From NCBI GenBank assembly GCA_947631405.1, contig CANRLC010000021.1, positions 1-38,280 on the forward strand: DNA of 38,280 nt. Direction: 5' to 3'. The notes under the pieces are model-generated. The model did no database searches. It saw nothing but the letters and a program-made list of their open reading frames with translations, and was not told the origin of the DNA. Every line of letters starts with the position of its first letter. Position 1 is the first letter of the stretch. Source of the DNA: an uncultured Clostridia bacterium. Lineage in GTDB: Bacteria > Bacillota > Clostridia > Christensenellales > Aristaeellaceae. Position numbers and translations under genes: made by a program. Below are positions 22,287 through 29,779 of the stretch, piece after piece.

Positions 22287-22745
22287 TTACAGCGAGGAGA
22301 GGATGCGCACGAGGCTGGAGAGGGACTCGTTCAGCTCCTTGAACTCGGTCACGGTCATCCCCTCGCACTGGCTCTGGATCTGGCGGGCGATGGTCGCGCG
22401 GATGGCGGCGAGCTTTTCCTCGCCGGCGGGCTGCAGCACGATGTTCACCACGCGGCGGTCGTTCGCGTCGTGCTGGCGGTCGACGTAGCCGTTCGCGTAG
22501 AGGCGATCGACCAGCGGGGTGATGTTGGGCTTGGCGATGCCAAGGCGGCGGGAAATCTCGGAGACGGACATCGTGCCGACATCTTGCAGCATGGCCAGCA
22601 CCTGAACGTGGGACAACGGCGTCCCGTGTTCCTTCTGCACCATGTCCATGTGCATGAGGCGCTTCTTGATCAGCGGAAGCACATGGAACATATTCTGTGC
22701 GACGTTGTCGATCATGGCGGGGTCAATCGTTCTCTTTTTTGTCAT
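22287..22745 (-). CDS. MarR family transcriptional regulator
   Basis: The 152-aa product has the MarR winged helix: PLSHVQVLAMLQDVGTMSVSEI, then RRLGIAKPNITPLVDRLYANG (recognition helix) and the wing DRQHDANDRRVVNIVL with the conserved DxR.D.R-type pattern. ATG 22745 is chosen (AGGAG 8 bp upstream) over the GTG 9 bp earlier. It has its own sigma-A promoter with an inverted repeat overlapping the -10, fitting autorepression. It is divergent from the ZorAB-like operon, 281 bp away; whether it controls that operon is open. Ligand unknown. Confidence 0.92.
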   Translation of the reverse strand: MTKKRTIDPAMIDNVAQNMFHVLPLIKKRLMHMDMVQKEHGTPLSHVQVLAMLQDVGTMSVSEISRRLGIAKPNITPLVDRLYANGYVDRQHDANDRRVVNIVLQPAGEEKLAAIRATIARQIQSQCEGMTVTEFKELNESLSSLVRILSSL

Positions 22746-22798
22746 ATGCGACACTCCTGATCCATGTATTTCCGAAAACGCACGAGCGCTTTCAGATG

Positions 22799-22812
22799 AT
22801 AAGCGAGCTTAT
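22799..22812. promoter_or_regulatory. Candidate MarR operator
   Basis: The inverted repeat ATAAGC-GA-GCTTAT overlaps the -10 box of the leftward marR promoter by two bases. Autorepression is inferred. Confidence 0.5.
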
Positions 22813-22839
22813 TTTACATGTTTCATTATCATAACGCAA
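22811..22839 (-). promoter_or_regulatory. sigma-A promoter of marR
   Basis: On the minus strand TTGCGT (22839-22834), 17-bp spacer, TAAAAT (22816-22811). The region is distinctly AT-rich compared with its surroundings. Confidence 0.7.
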
Positions 22840-22956
22840 GAGGAAAATCCTAATGGTTTCACAATATTTCTCAAATTCGTCAGTTGGTCAGAAAAAACCG
22901 TCGCTTATTTGGGCCAAATATCCCACGGCATTTCGGCAGGAATCGACTGCCCTCGC

Positions 22957-22985
22957 TTTACAGACGCGGATAAATCGGTTACAAT
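22957..22985 (+). promoter_or_regulatory. sigma-A promoter of the ZorAB-like operon
   Basis: TTTACA (22957-22962), 17-bp spacer, TACAAT (22980-22985), about 40 bp before the first gene. The 22840-22956 stretch between the two divergent promoters shows no gene. Confidence 0.72.
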
Positions 22986-23026
22986 AACAAAGGAAGGGCA
23001 GCGCAGCAGCGCGCCGGGAGGTTATC

Positions 23027-24592
23027 ATGAATGCGTTAAAGCTCGTTCGCGGATTGTTTTCGATGGAGACGCTGATCTATATCGCCATCGCGGCGGTATT
23101 CGTCTTTTCGCTGCTCCGCTGTCTCGCGCCGCTCACGCGCGCGAGCGGCAAGCTGCGCCGCGCCGCGCGCATCATCATCTCGGAAAACCGGCAGAACAAG
23201 GAGAAGAAGTCGTGGAACGATCTGCGCTTCCTCGGCGACCGCCTGCAGGGCGCGTGGGCCGACTTTCTGCAAAACGCCGAGATGCGCGACGCGCACGGCG
23301 AATCCTGCGACGTGACCGACTTCATCAACGAGGACACGGTCATCTATGCGGCGGGCGGTACGCGGCTGGCCGAGATCACGCCGGGCCTGCTCACCTCGCT
23401 GGGCATCCTCGGCACGTTTTTGGGGCTGGTCACGGGCCTGTCCGGTCTCACGCTCTCCGCGGCGGATACGCAGGCGCTGCTCGACGCGATGGAGCAGCTG
23501 ATCGGCGGCATGAGCACGGCGTTTTTGACGTCCATCGCGGGCGTGTCCGCGTCGCTCGTCTTTAACGTGCTCAACAACCACGCGGTCGGCAAGTGCCAGC
23601 GCGCCATCGACCGCTTCTGCGAGGTGTTCAGCCTCTACGCGATGCCCAAGCCGGTCACCGGCGAGACGGCGATGCTGACCCTGCAGCAGGAGCAGACCGC
23701 CTACGTCCGTCAGGCCGTGGAGGAGATGAGCCAGAAGCTCGCCGTGCAGATGGAGCAAAGCATCCTGCGGGCGATGCTGCCCGTGCAGCGCTCGATGGAT
23801 AACTTCGTGCTCGCGGCGACGCAGGCGCAGGTGGAGGGCGTCGACCGCATCGCGCAGGTGTTCGTGCAGCGCATGAACGTGGCGCTGGGCAAGGAGTTTG
23901 ACCGCCTGCGCGCGGCGCTGCAGGAGGCCGGCGCCTCGCAGGCGCAGGCCCAGCAGGAGCTGCGCGCGGCGGCGCAGGCCATCTCGCAGATGACGCAGGA
24001 CGTGGTGAACACGCACCAGCTCTCGCAGGGGGTATTGGAGCATTTCAAGGCGTATGTGGACGGCATGGACGCCTCCCGCGCGCGCGTGGACGAGCAGAGC
24101 CGCCGCACGGGCGAATTGCTGGAGGCGATGAACCGCAGCGCGGCGGAGCAGGCGCAGTATCTCTCGCGCCTGAAGGATGCGGAGGCGGCGCTCGCCGCCG
24201 GGCAGCAGCAGTACGCCGCGTGGACGGATCGCTTCCTCGCCAACGCGCAGGAGCAGACGCGCCTCACCGGCCGGGAGATGGATCGCGTGGTGGAAAAGCT
24301 GCATGAGGGCGCGGACGCGCTCTCCGGCGCATACGATACTTACACGAAGAAGACCACGGAGAACATGGCGCGCACGACGGCGCTCTTCGACGAGAGCATC
24401 ACCTCGTCCGTCGCGCAGCTGAACGCCACGCTGGACGCCGTGCGCGAGACGACGCGGGTCATCCCGCAGCTGCTCTCCCAGAGCCGCGAGCGCTACGCGG
24501 AGCAGGTCGATCAGTTCGTGACGGCGCTGGTGCGCCTGCAAAAGGCGATGGATCGCCTGAGCGGCGCGCCGGAGCAGCCGGGAAAGGAGTAA
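23027..24592 (+). CDS. MotA/TolQ/ExbB-family proton channel protein, ZorA-like
   Basis: The 521-aa product has transmembrane helices at about 16-36, 118-140 (TPGLLTSLGILGTFLGLVTG) and 161-184 (GMSTAFLTSIAGVSASLVFN), the last two being the MotA/ExbB core, with the pore-type Thr/Ser residues in TM3. A very long alanine/glutamine-rich coiled-coil tail follows (about 215-515), facing the cytoplasm by family topology. This plan (extra TM1, MotA core, long C-terminal tail) is that of ZorA of the Zorya anti-phage system rather than of flagellar MotA. It would form the ring around its ZorB-like partner, whose gene starts 3 bp downstream. GGGAGG precedes ATG 23027. Function as an ion-driven motor is inferred from family; the biological role is unknown. 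Confidence 0.82.
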   Translation: MNALKLVRGLFSMETLIYIAIAAVFVFSLLRCLAPLTRASGKLRRAARIIISENRQNKEKKSWNDLRFLGDRLQGAWADFLQNAEMRDAHGESCDVTDFINEDTVIYAAGGTRLAEITPGLLTSLGILGTFLGLVTGLSGLTLSAADTQALLDAMEQLIGGMSTAFLTSIAGVSASLVFNVLNNHAVGKCQRAIDRFCEVFSLYAMPKPVTGETAMLTLQQEQTAYVRQAVEEMSQKLAVQMEQSILRAMLPVQRSMDNFVLAATQAQVEGVDRIAQVFVQRMNVALGKEFDRLRAALQEAGASQAQAQQELRAAAQAISQMTQDVVNTHQLSQGVLEHFKAYVDGMDASRARVDEQSRRTGELLEAMNRSAAEQAQYLSRLKDAEAALAAGQQQYAAWTDRFLANAQEQTRLTGREMDRVVEKLHEGADALSGAYDTYTKKTTENMARTTALFDESITSSVAQLNATLDAVRETTRVIPQLLSQSRERYAEQVDQFVTALVRLQKAMDRLSGAPEQPGKE

Positions 24593-24595
24593 TCC

Positions 24596-25537
24596 ATGAG
24601 GGCCACCAAGCGCCTGCGGCGCGGCGGGGAGAACGGCAGCTACTGGATCTCCTACTCGGACATGATGGCGGGCATGCTCTTCACCTTCGCGCTCATCCTG
24701 TTCATGGCGGTGTATCAGCTCGTGGAATTGCAGCAGCAGAAGACCATCGAGCTGGAGACGAAGGAGGCGCAGCTCTCCACGCAGCAGAGCCTCCTGCTCG
24801 ATCAGGAATCCGAGCTGAAGGACAAGGAGGAGCTGCTCGCCACGACGACGCTCATGCTGCAGGAGCAGCAGGCGGAGCTGGAGGAAAACCGCACGGCGCT
24901 CACCGCCGCGCAGCAGAGCCTGTCCCTGCAGCAGTCGCAGATCGAGGAGCAGGCGGCGCTGCTCGCCGCCCAACAGACGCAGATCGACAAGCTGATCGGC
25001 ATGCGCTCGCGCATCATCGAGGAGCTGCGCGACGAGCTGCGCGGCGCGGGGCTGGACGCGATGGTCGATCGCAACACCGGCGCGATCGCCTTCACCGGCG
25101 CGGTGCTCTTTGACACCGGCAAAAACGACCTCAAGCAGAGCGGCAAGGATCTGCTCAACGCATTTATCCCGGTCTATCTCCGCACACTGATGAGCGAGGA
25201 AAACAGCGAATATGTCGGCGAGATCATCATCGAGGGCCACACCGACACCAGCGGCGGGTATCTGAGCAACCTCGCCCTGTCGCAGGAGCGCGCGCTGGCC
25301 GTGGCGACGTATTGCCTCGGCCCCGAAATGACCGGGCTGACCGCCGGCGAAAAGCGCCTCTTGCAGGACATCCTCACGGCGAACGGCCGCTCCTATGCGG
25401 ATCCGGTCTACGCGGCGGACGGCAGCGTGGACATGGACGCCTCGCGGCGCGTGGTCTTCAAGTTCCGCATGAAGGACAGCGAGATGATCGAACAGATGAG
25501 CGCGATTCTGGAAGGAACGCAGGCGGACGAACCGTGA
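24596..25537 (+). CDS. OmpA/MotB-family peptidoglycan-binding stator protein, ZorB-like
   Basis: The 313-aa product has a short cytoplasmic start, one transmembrane helix (about 22-42) that begins with the conserved MotB/ZorB acidic residue (D22 in YSDMMAGMLFTF), a long coiled coil rich in Q/E/L heptads (about 43-140), and a C-terminal OmpA-like domain with the binding motif EGHTDTSGGYLSNLALSQERA. D22 would be the ion-binding residue, and the OmpA domain would grip peptidoglycan. AAAGGAG (overlapping the previous stop) lies just before ATG 24596, so translation is probably coupled to the ZorA-like gene. No flagellar genes are in the window. The tail end (MIEQMSAILEGTQADEP) is not part of the fold. 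Confidence 0.85.
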   Translation: MRATKRLRRGGENGSYWISYSDMMAGMLFTFALILFMAVYQLVELQQQKTIELETKEAQLSTQQSLLLDQESELKDKEELLATTTLMLQEQQAELEENRTALTAAQQSLSLQQSQIEEQAALLAAQQTQIDKLIGMRSRIIEELRDELRGAGLDAMVDRNTGAIAFTGAVLFDTGKNDLKQSGKDLLNAFIPVYLRTLMSEENSEYVGEIIIEGHTDTSGGYLSNLALSQERALAVATYCLGPEMTGLTAGEKRLLQDILTANGRSYADPVYAADGSVDMDASRRVVFKFRMKDSEMIEQMSAILEGTQADEP

Positions 25538-25562
25538 GCCGCCGCAGGGGAGGAGAAGCGAC

Positions 25563-26060
25563 GTGAGAGCGATCATGAAGGGACTGGCCATCGCCGCGCT
25601 GGCGGCGACGGTGATCGGAGCGGCCGCGGTGCTCTACGCGGTCAAGACGATGACGCCCGTCGTGGTGAGCGCCGCCGTGAACGCGACGCCCGCGACCGAC
25701 GCGCAGGACGTGTTTGACGAGACGCTTGCGCAGCTCGAGCGCCGCACGTTTACCGGCCGCGCGTTCGACTTTGACGGGGAGCTGCGCGCGCAGGACTGCA
25801 CGTTCCTCACCTACACGCTGCGGCTGCAAAACCGCGGCTTCTTCCCGGCGGAGTGGATCACCCTGACCGTAGAGCCGAAGGAAGGCGACGCGCTGCAGCT
25901 GGCCGATCCGGACGCGCATGTGCTGCCCGCGCGCGGGATGGGCGACCTGTCGGCGACGCTGCTGCGCGCGGGCGACGCCTCGGACACGCTGCGCGAGGCG
26001 GAGATCGTCTGCTATGTGCTGGGCCGCCGCGTGGCGCTGACCGTGCCCGTCGGCGGTTGA
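25563..26060 (+). CDS. Single-pass membrane protein with extracellular beta-rich domain, third gene of the ZorAB-like operon
   Basis: The 165-aa product starts at GTG 25563 (GGAGGAG 7 bp upstream; ATG 25575 is an alternative without one). It has one N-terminal transmembrane helix (about 6-28, GLAIAALAATVIGAAAVLYAV) and then a beta-rich extracytoplasmic domain (TFLTYTLRLQNRGFFPAEWITLTVEP, ending LGRRVALTVPVGG) that looks Ig-like or FixG/CARDB-like. I do not recognise a named family. It is 25 bp after the ZorB-like gene, with no promoter in between, and its stop is embedded in the next promoter, so it closes the operon. It may sit beside the stator complex outside the membrane; this is inference. 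Confidence 0.75.
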   Translation: MRAIMKGLAIAALAATVIGAAAVLYAVKTMTPVVVSAAVNATPATDAQDVFDETLAQLERRTFTGRAFDFDGELRAQDCTFLTYTLRLQNRGFFPAEWITLTVEPKEGDALQLADPDAHVLPARGMGDLSATLLRAGDASDTLREAEIVCYVLGRRVALTVPVGG

Positions 26061-26085
26061 CAGCGGGCGCGTCCTCCTGTATAAT
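26057..26085 (+). promoter_or_regulatory. sigma-A promoter of the CmpB-type gene, overlapping the preceding stop
   Basis: TTGACA (26057-26062) contains the TGA stop (26058-26060) of the gene before it; TATAAT (26080-26085) follows after 17 bp. Full consensus. Confidence 0.9.
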
Positions 26086-26121
26086 GCCGTCAGAAAAACG
26101 GACGAGAACGGAGGATGCGCG

Positions 26122-27147
26122 ATGGAGGGTTTTCGCGCGCTCCTGCTGGCCGAGTACACCCCGGCGCAGTGGGCGCTGGTGTTCTTTTTATATGGCTTTG
26201 CAGGCTGGTGCTGGGAGGTGTCGCTCTATCTGGTGAAGGAGCGGCGCTTCGTCAACCGCGGCTTTTTGACGGGGCCGATTCTGCCCATCTACGGCTTCGG
26301 CGCGCTCATCATCCTGCTCTCCTGCGTGCCCGTCAAGGGGAACCCGGCGCTGGTGGCGCTGCTGGGCACGCTTTCCGCCACGCTGCTGGAGCTGGCGACC
26401 GGCGCGGTCATGGAGGCGCTCTTCCATGTGCGCTACTGGGATTACACGGGCGCGTTTCTCAATTTCAAGGGGTATGTGTGCCTCAAATCGTCGCTCGTAT
26501 GGGCGGCGTTTTCGGTGATGATCGTCTGCGGCGTCCATCCGCTGGCGCGGGACGTCGTGCTGCGCGTGCCCGCGACGCTGTGTACGGCGCTCTCGGCGGC
26601 CTTCGTCGCCCTCGCCTTGGCGGACACCGTCGCCTCCGTGCGCCGCGCCATCGACCTGCGCAAGCTGCTCGAATCCATGGAGCGCTACGCGCACGAGCTG
26701 GAGGCGCTGCACGCGACGCTCGACAGCGTCGGCGAGCGCATGGGCGAGAAGGCGCGCGCCTTCGCCCAGAGCCTCGACGCCAAGGGCGCGGAGCGCACCG
26801 CCCGGTTTTCCCGCCTGAGCGCCGCGCGCGAGCGCATCGCGCGGGAGCTGGCCGAAAAGCGCATCACGCTGGAGGAGGCTGCGCGCGAGCGCTTTGCCGC
26901 GCTGGAGCGCGCGTTCGGCGACCGGGCCGACCTCGCGCCGGAGGATTCCGCGCCGGACGACTCCGCGCTGCGCGCCGAGATCGCGCGCCTGCGCGAGCGC
27001 TACGAGCGCCAAAGCGCGGCCATGCGCAAGGCGCGCGAGGAGCGCATCAGCCGCGCGCGGCAGGTTTTGCAGCGCAACCCGGGCGCGGTCTCGCGCCGTC
27101 ACAGCGCGTCGCTAGACGCGCTGCGCTCGGAGGAAAAGCGGGGCTGA
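26122..27147 (+). CDS. Putative ABC-transporter type IV permease-like protein (CmpB family, PF06541)
   Basis: The 341-aa product has a polytopic N-terminal domain (about 15-185, five or so helices) with family landmarks FFLYGFAGWCWEVSLYLVKE, then NRGFLTGPILPIYGFG, then LFHVRYWDYTG and NFKGYVCLKSS. A long, charged, coiled-coil cytoplasmic tail follows (about 190-341, ESMERYAHELEALHATLDS, then many E/R/A heptads). Despite the family name no ATPase partner is next to it; the role is unknown. ATG 26122 has GGAGG 7 bp upstream. It has its own consensus promoter. Its last 49 bp overlap the end of the convergent SpoVB-like gene. Confidence 0.82.
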   Translation: MEGFRALLLAEYTPAQWALVFFLYGFAGWCWEVSLYLVKERRFVNRGFLTGPILPIYGFGALIILLSCVPVKGNPALVALLGTLSATLLELATGAVMEALFHVRYWDYTGAFLNFKGYVCLKSSLVWAAFSVMIVCGVHPLARDVVLRVPATLCTALSAAFVALALADTVASVRRAIDLRKLLESMERYAHELEALHATLDSVGERMGEKARAFAQSLDAKGAERTARFSRLSAARERIARELAEKRITLEEAARERFAALERAFGDRADLAPEDSAPDDSALRAEIARLRERYERQSAAMRKAREERISRARQVLQRNPGAVSRRHSASLDALRSEEKRG

Positions 27148-28442
27148 TCGCATCGCGCGAGCGCCCGCCGGATGCACAGCAGGTTGAGCGCGACGGTCAG
27201 CAGGTGCTGGCAGGCCGTCGCGAGGATCGCGCCCCACAGGCGCAGCGCCGGCATCGCCGCCAGCGCGTAGACAAGCAGCACGCATGTGAGGCCTGAGAGC
27301 AGCGAGATGCGCAGCGACGCGCGCTGCAATCCCAGCGCGTTCATCATGCCGCCCGTCACCTGGCACAGCGAGAGCACGGGCACCAGCGCGCAGCACGCGC
27401 GCAGCAGCGGCAGCAGCTCCGCCTGCCGGTAGAGCCGCGAGGCGACCGTGGGGGCGAGCGCGTAGACCGCCGCCATCGCCGCCGCGCCGACCGCCAGCGC
27501 CGTCCAAAGCACGCGGCGCACCGGGCGGGAGAGCGACAGGCCGCACGCCTGCCGCCGCGTTAGCTCCGGGGAGACGACCATCGTCAGGCTCCCGGTGATG
27601 AACGAGGGCATCATCAGCACGGGCAGGAGCATGCCCTGCATCATGCCAAAGCGCGTCATCGCCTCGCTCGCCGCCAGCCCGGAGCTTACGAGCCGCGCCG
27701 GGATGAGCGCCGCGTTCGCCGTGCGCATCAGCGCGGAGACGGCGCGCATGCCCGTGAGCGGCAGCGCGAGGGAGAAAAGCTCGCCCAGCGTCTCGCGCCG
27801 CCCGCCCGCGCCGGGGGAGCACAGCGTGCGCGCCGCGGCCGCCAGCATGAGCAGCAGCCCCGCCGCCTCACCCGCCACCGCGGCCAGCGACGGAACCGCC
27901 GCCAGCAGCGGCATCGGCAGCAGGGAAAACAGCCGCACCAGCCGCATGCACAGTCCCAGCCGCACGAGCTGCTCCAGCAGCTCGCTGAGCGCGGGCGGCA
28001 TGGGCTTGCCGCAGCCGTAAAAGTACCCGTTCAGCGCGCAGGACACGCCGAGGATCGGGATCGCGGGCAGATAGAGGCACAGCGCCGGAAGCGTGCGCGC
28101 ATCGCCCAGCCATGTACACAGCGGCCCGCGCAGCAGAAACGCGCCCGCGTACAGCGGCACGCTCGCCAGCAGCGAGAGCAGCACGGAAAGGCGCAAAATG
28201 CGCGCGCGGCGCGGGGCGTCCGCCTTGGCGCACATGCGCGTCACGGCGGCGGGCAGGCCGGAGACGACCGGGGTGATGAGCAGCATCTGCGCGCTCTGCG
28301 CCAGCTCCACCAGCCCCATCGCCTGCGGCCCCAGCGAGCGCGAGAGCCAGATGCGCAGTGCAAACCCCATCACGCGCACGACGAAGTGCGAGCAGCTCAA
28401 AAACGCGGTCTTGCCAATCATGGAATACAGCGTCACGCGCAT
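27099..28442 (-). CDS. Polysaccharide/lipid flippase, SpoVB/MurJ-like (MVF family)
   Basis: The product is a very hydrophobic protein with 12-14 predicted helices. It has the SpoVB-type opening GKTAFLSCSHFVVRVMGFALRIWLSRSLGPQAMGLVELAQS, i.e. the conserved LGPQAMGLVE block, and later SFITGSLTMVVSPELTRR. About 447 aa from ATG 28442, slightly short for SpoVB (about 520). The start is uncertain: GGGGTG lies 6 bp before GTG 28436 and immediately before ATG 28442; ATG 28421 is also possible. The frame is open up to 28538 without a ribosome site. The family exports lipid-linked glycans, in B. subtilis for spore cortex synthesis. Its last 49 bp run into the convergent CmpB-type gene. Confidence 0.85.
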   Translation of the reverse strand: MRVTLYSMIGKTAFLSCSHFVVRVMGFALRIWLSRSLGPQAMGLVELAQSAQMLLITPVVSGLPAAVTRMCAKADAPRRARILRLSVLLSLLASVPLYAGAFLLRGPLCTWLGDARTLPALCLYLPAIPILGVSCALNGYFYGCGKPMPPALSELLEQLVRLGLCMRLVRLFSLLPMPLLAAVPSLAAVAGEAAGLLLMLAAAARTLCSPGAGGRRETLGELFSLALPLTGMRAVSALMRTANAALIPARLVSSGLAASEAMTRFGMMQGMLLPVLMMPSFITGSLTMVVSPELTRRQACGLSLSRPVRRVLWTALAVGAAAMAAVYALAPTVASRLYRQAELLPLLRACCALVPVLSLCQVTGGMMNALGLQRASLRISLLSGLTCVLLVYALAAMPALRLWGAILATACQHLLTVALNLLCIRRALARCDQPRFSSERSASSDAL

Positions 28443-28527
28443 CACCCCGGCCAAGGGTATGCATGCGCGCGCGGCGGACAGAACGGCGGAAAACCCAAAG
28501 AGACGAGACGCAAAGGAGGAGAGCGGC

Positions 28528-28986
28528 ATGTTTGACAAGTGGGACGATCGCTTTATGGAGATGGCGCGGCTGGTATCGACATGGGCCAGCTGCTACAAGC
28601 CGGACAGGAAGATCGGCGCGGTGATCGTGCTCGACAAGCGGGTGATGACCACCGGCTACAACGGCGCGCCCGCGGGCGTCAAGACCTGCGTGGAGCGCGG
28701 CGAGTGCCTGCGACAGAAGCTGGGCATCGCCTCCGGCACGCGCCACGAGGTCTGCTACGCCGTCCACGCCGAGCAAAACGCCATCATTCAGGCGGCGAAG
28801 CTGGGCATCCGCATCGACGGCGCGACGCTCTACTGCACGCACCAGCCCTGCATCCTCTGCGCGAAGATGATCGTCAACGCGGGCATCCGCCGCGTCGTCT
28901 ACGAGGAGGGCTACCCGGACGACTTCTCCCGCGAGATTCTGGCGGAGGGCGGCGTGACGGTGGAACGGTATAAGCGGGGGGAGTGA
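28528..28986 (+). CDS. Deoxycytidylate (dCMP) deaminase, ComEB-like
   Basis: The 152-aa product contains the zinc-deaminase motifs HAE (H80, catalytic E82, in AVHAEQNAI) and PCxxC (C108, C111, in HQPCILCAK). The N-terminal WDDRFMEMARLVSTWASC and YNGAPAGVKTC are typical of dCMP deaminases, which convert dCMP to dUMP for thymidylate synthesis. AAAGGAGG lies upstream of ATG 28528. It is divergent from the flippase gene with only 85 bp between; no clear promoter for either was found there. A terminator lies about 100 bp downstream. Confidence 0.92.
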   Translation: MFDKWDDRFMEMARLVSTWASCYKPDRKIGAVIVLDKRVMTTGYNGAPAGVKTCVERGECLRQKLGIASGTRHEVCYAVHAEQNAIIQAAKLGIRIDGATLYCTHQPCILCAKMIVNAGIRRVVYEEGYPDDFSREILAEGGVTVERYKRGE

Positions 28987-29086
28987 AGCGCTTCCCCCGG
29001 CAGGGGAAAGGGAGACCGCATCAAAAGGGCCGCCTTTTCTGCGAAAAGCCCGCTCCTGCCCAAACGCGGGGCCTTTGCTCCCGTTG

Positions 29087-29112
29087 GAGCCGCCGGACGC
29101 GGCTCTTTTTTT
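29087..29112 (+). terminator. Strong rho-independent terminator after the dCMP deaminase gene
   Basis: GAGCCGC (29087-29093), 5-nt loop, GCGGCTC (29099-29105), then seven T. Confidence 0.9.
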
Positions 29113-29134
29113 GAAAAACTTTTTTCGCGATGGG

Positions 29135-29168
29135 ACAAACCGCCCTCCTCGCGCGTTATTAGGGTGAA
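29135..29168 (+). promoter_or_regulatory. Candidate ECF-dependent promoter of the second sigma operon
   Basis: ACAAACC (29135-29141) is followed about 12 nt later by CGTTATTAGGGTGAA (29154-29168), resembling CGTCTTAATAGGTGAA before the first ECF gene (18186-18171, minus strand). The leader to ATG 29285 is unusually long (about 115 nt). Confidence 0.45.
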
Positions 29169-29284
29169 CGATGCGCGCGAATCGTTCCTTACCAGCGAGA
29201 CGGCCGGGCGATGACCGGCGGAACGCTCCGCAGGAGAAAACCCGGGACGCGGCGAGAGCGCGCGGCCCGCATGGAGGAATGAGG

Positions 29285-29779
29285 ATGATCGGGGAAAGCC
29301 AATTCGTTTCCGAGGTGACGGAAATGAAGGAGATGCTCTATCGCCTCTCGATCAGCTATCTGCACAGCGACGCGGACGCGCAGGACGCCGTGCAGCAGGC
29401 GCTGGAGAAGGCGTGGCGGCATCGGGACAGGGTCGCCGAGGCGGCGTTTCGGCCCTATCTGACGCGCATCGTCATCAACGAGTGCAAGACGACGCTGCGC
29501 CGGGCCAGACGCGCGTTCCCCAGCGACCGGCTCGAGCGCTACGCCGGGGAGACGCCGCCGCCGGACGTTTCGCTGTCGCAGGCGCTCGCGTCGCTGCCAG
29601 ATAAGCTGCGCACGCCGCTGCTGCTGCGCTACATGGAAGGGTTTTCTTTGCAGGAGGTCGCCTCGGCGACGCGCGTGCCCGTCACGACGGCCAGAAGCCG
29701 CCTGTATCGGGCGAGGAACGCGCTGCGCCAGGCGCTGTCGGACAGGGAGGAGGGCAAACCGTGCGCGAACATTCGGTAA
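29285..29779 (+). CDS. ECF-type RNA polymerase sigma factor
   Basis: The 164-aa product has sigma region 2 (LYRLSISYLHSDADAQDAVQQALEKAW; conserved DAQDAVQ) and region 4 (ALASLPDKLRTPLLLRYMEGFSLQEVASATRVPVTTARSRLYRARNALR, a helix-turn-helix). ATG 29285 is chosen because GGAGG is 7 bp upstream; ATG 29279 would be only 1 bp from it. It overlaps the next gene by 19 bp, whose ribosome site (GGAGGAGGG) lies inside it. It is distinct in sequence from the ECF factor at 17646-18149 and belongs to the SigV/SigI-like small ECF group by eye only. Confidence 0.92.
   Translation: MIGESQFVSEVTEMKEMLYRLSISYLHSDADAQDAVQQALEKAWRHRDRVAEAAFRPYLTRIVINECKTTLRRARRAFPSDRLERYAGETPPPDVSLSQALASLPDKLRTPLLLRYMEGFSLQEVASATRVPVTTARSRLYRARNALRQALSDREEGKPCANIR

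Larger units (their letters stand above)
28987..29284. other. 298-bp intergenic region before the second ECF operon
   Basis: It holds a CTTCCCC/GGGGAAAG hairpin (28991-29010), a strong terminator (29087-29112), a candidate ECF promoter (29135-29168) and a 115-nt leader to the sigma gene. No gene is seen. Confidence 0.7.

Noticed and set aside
23036-25591. 851-codon minus frame opposite the ZorAB-like genes
   Set aside because: Antisense shadow; no motifs, no ribosome site.
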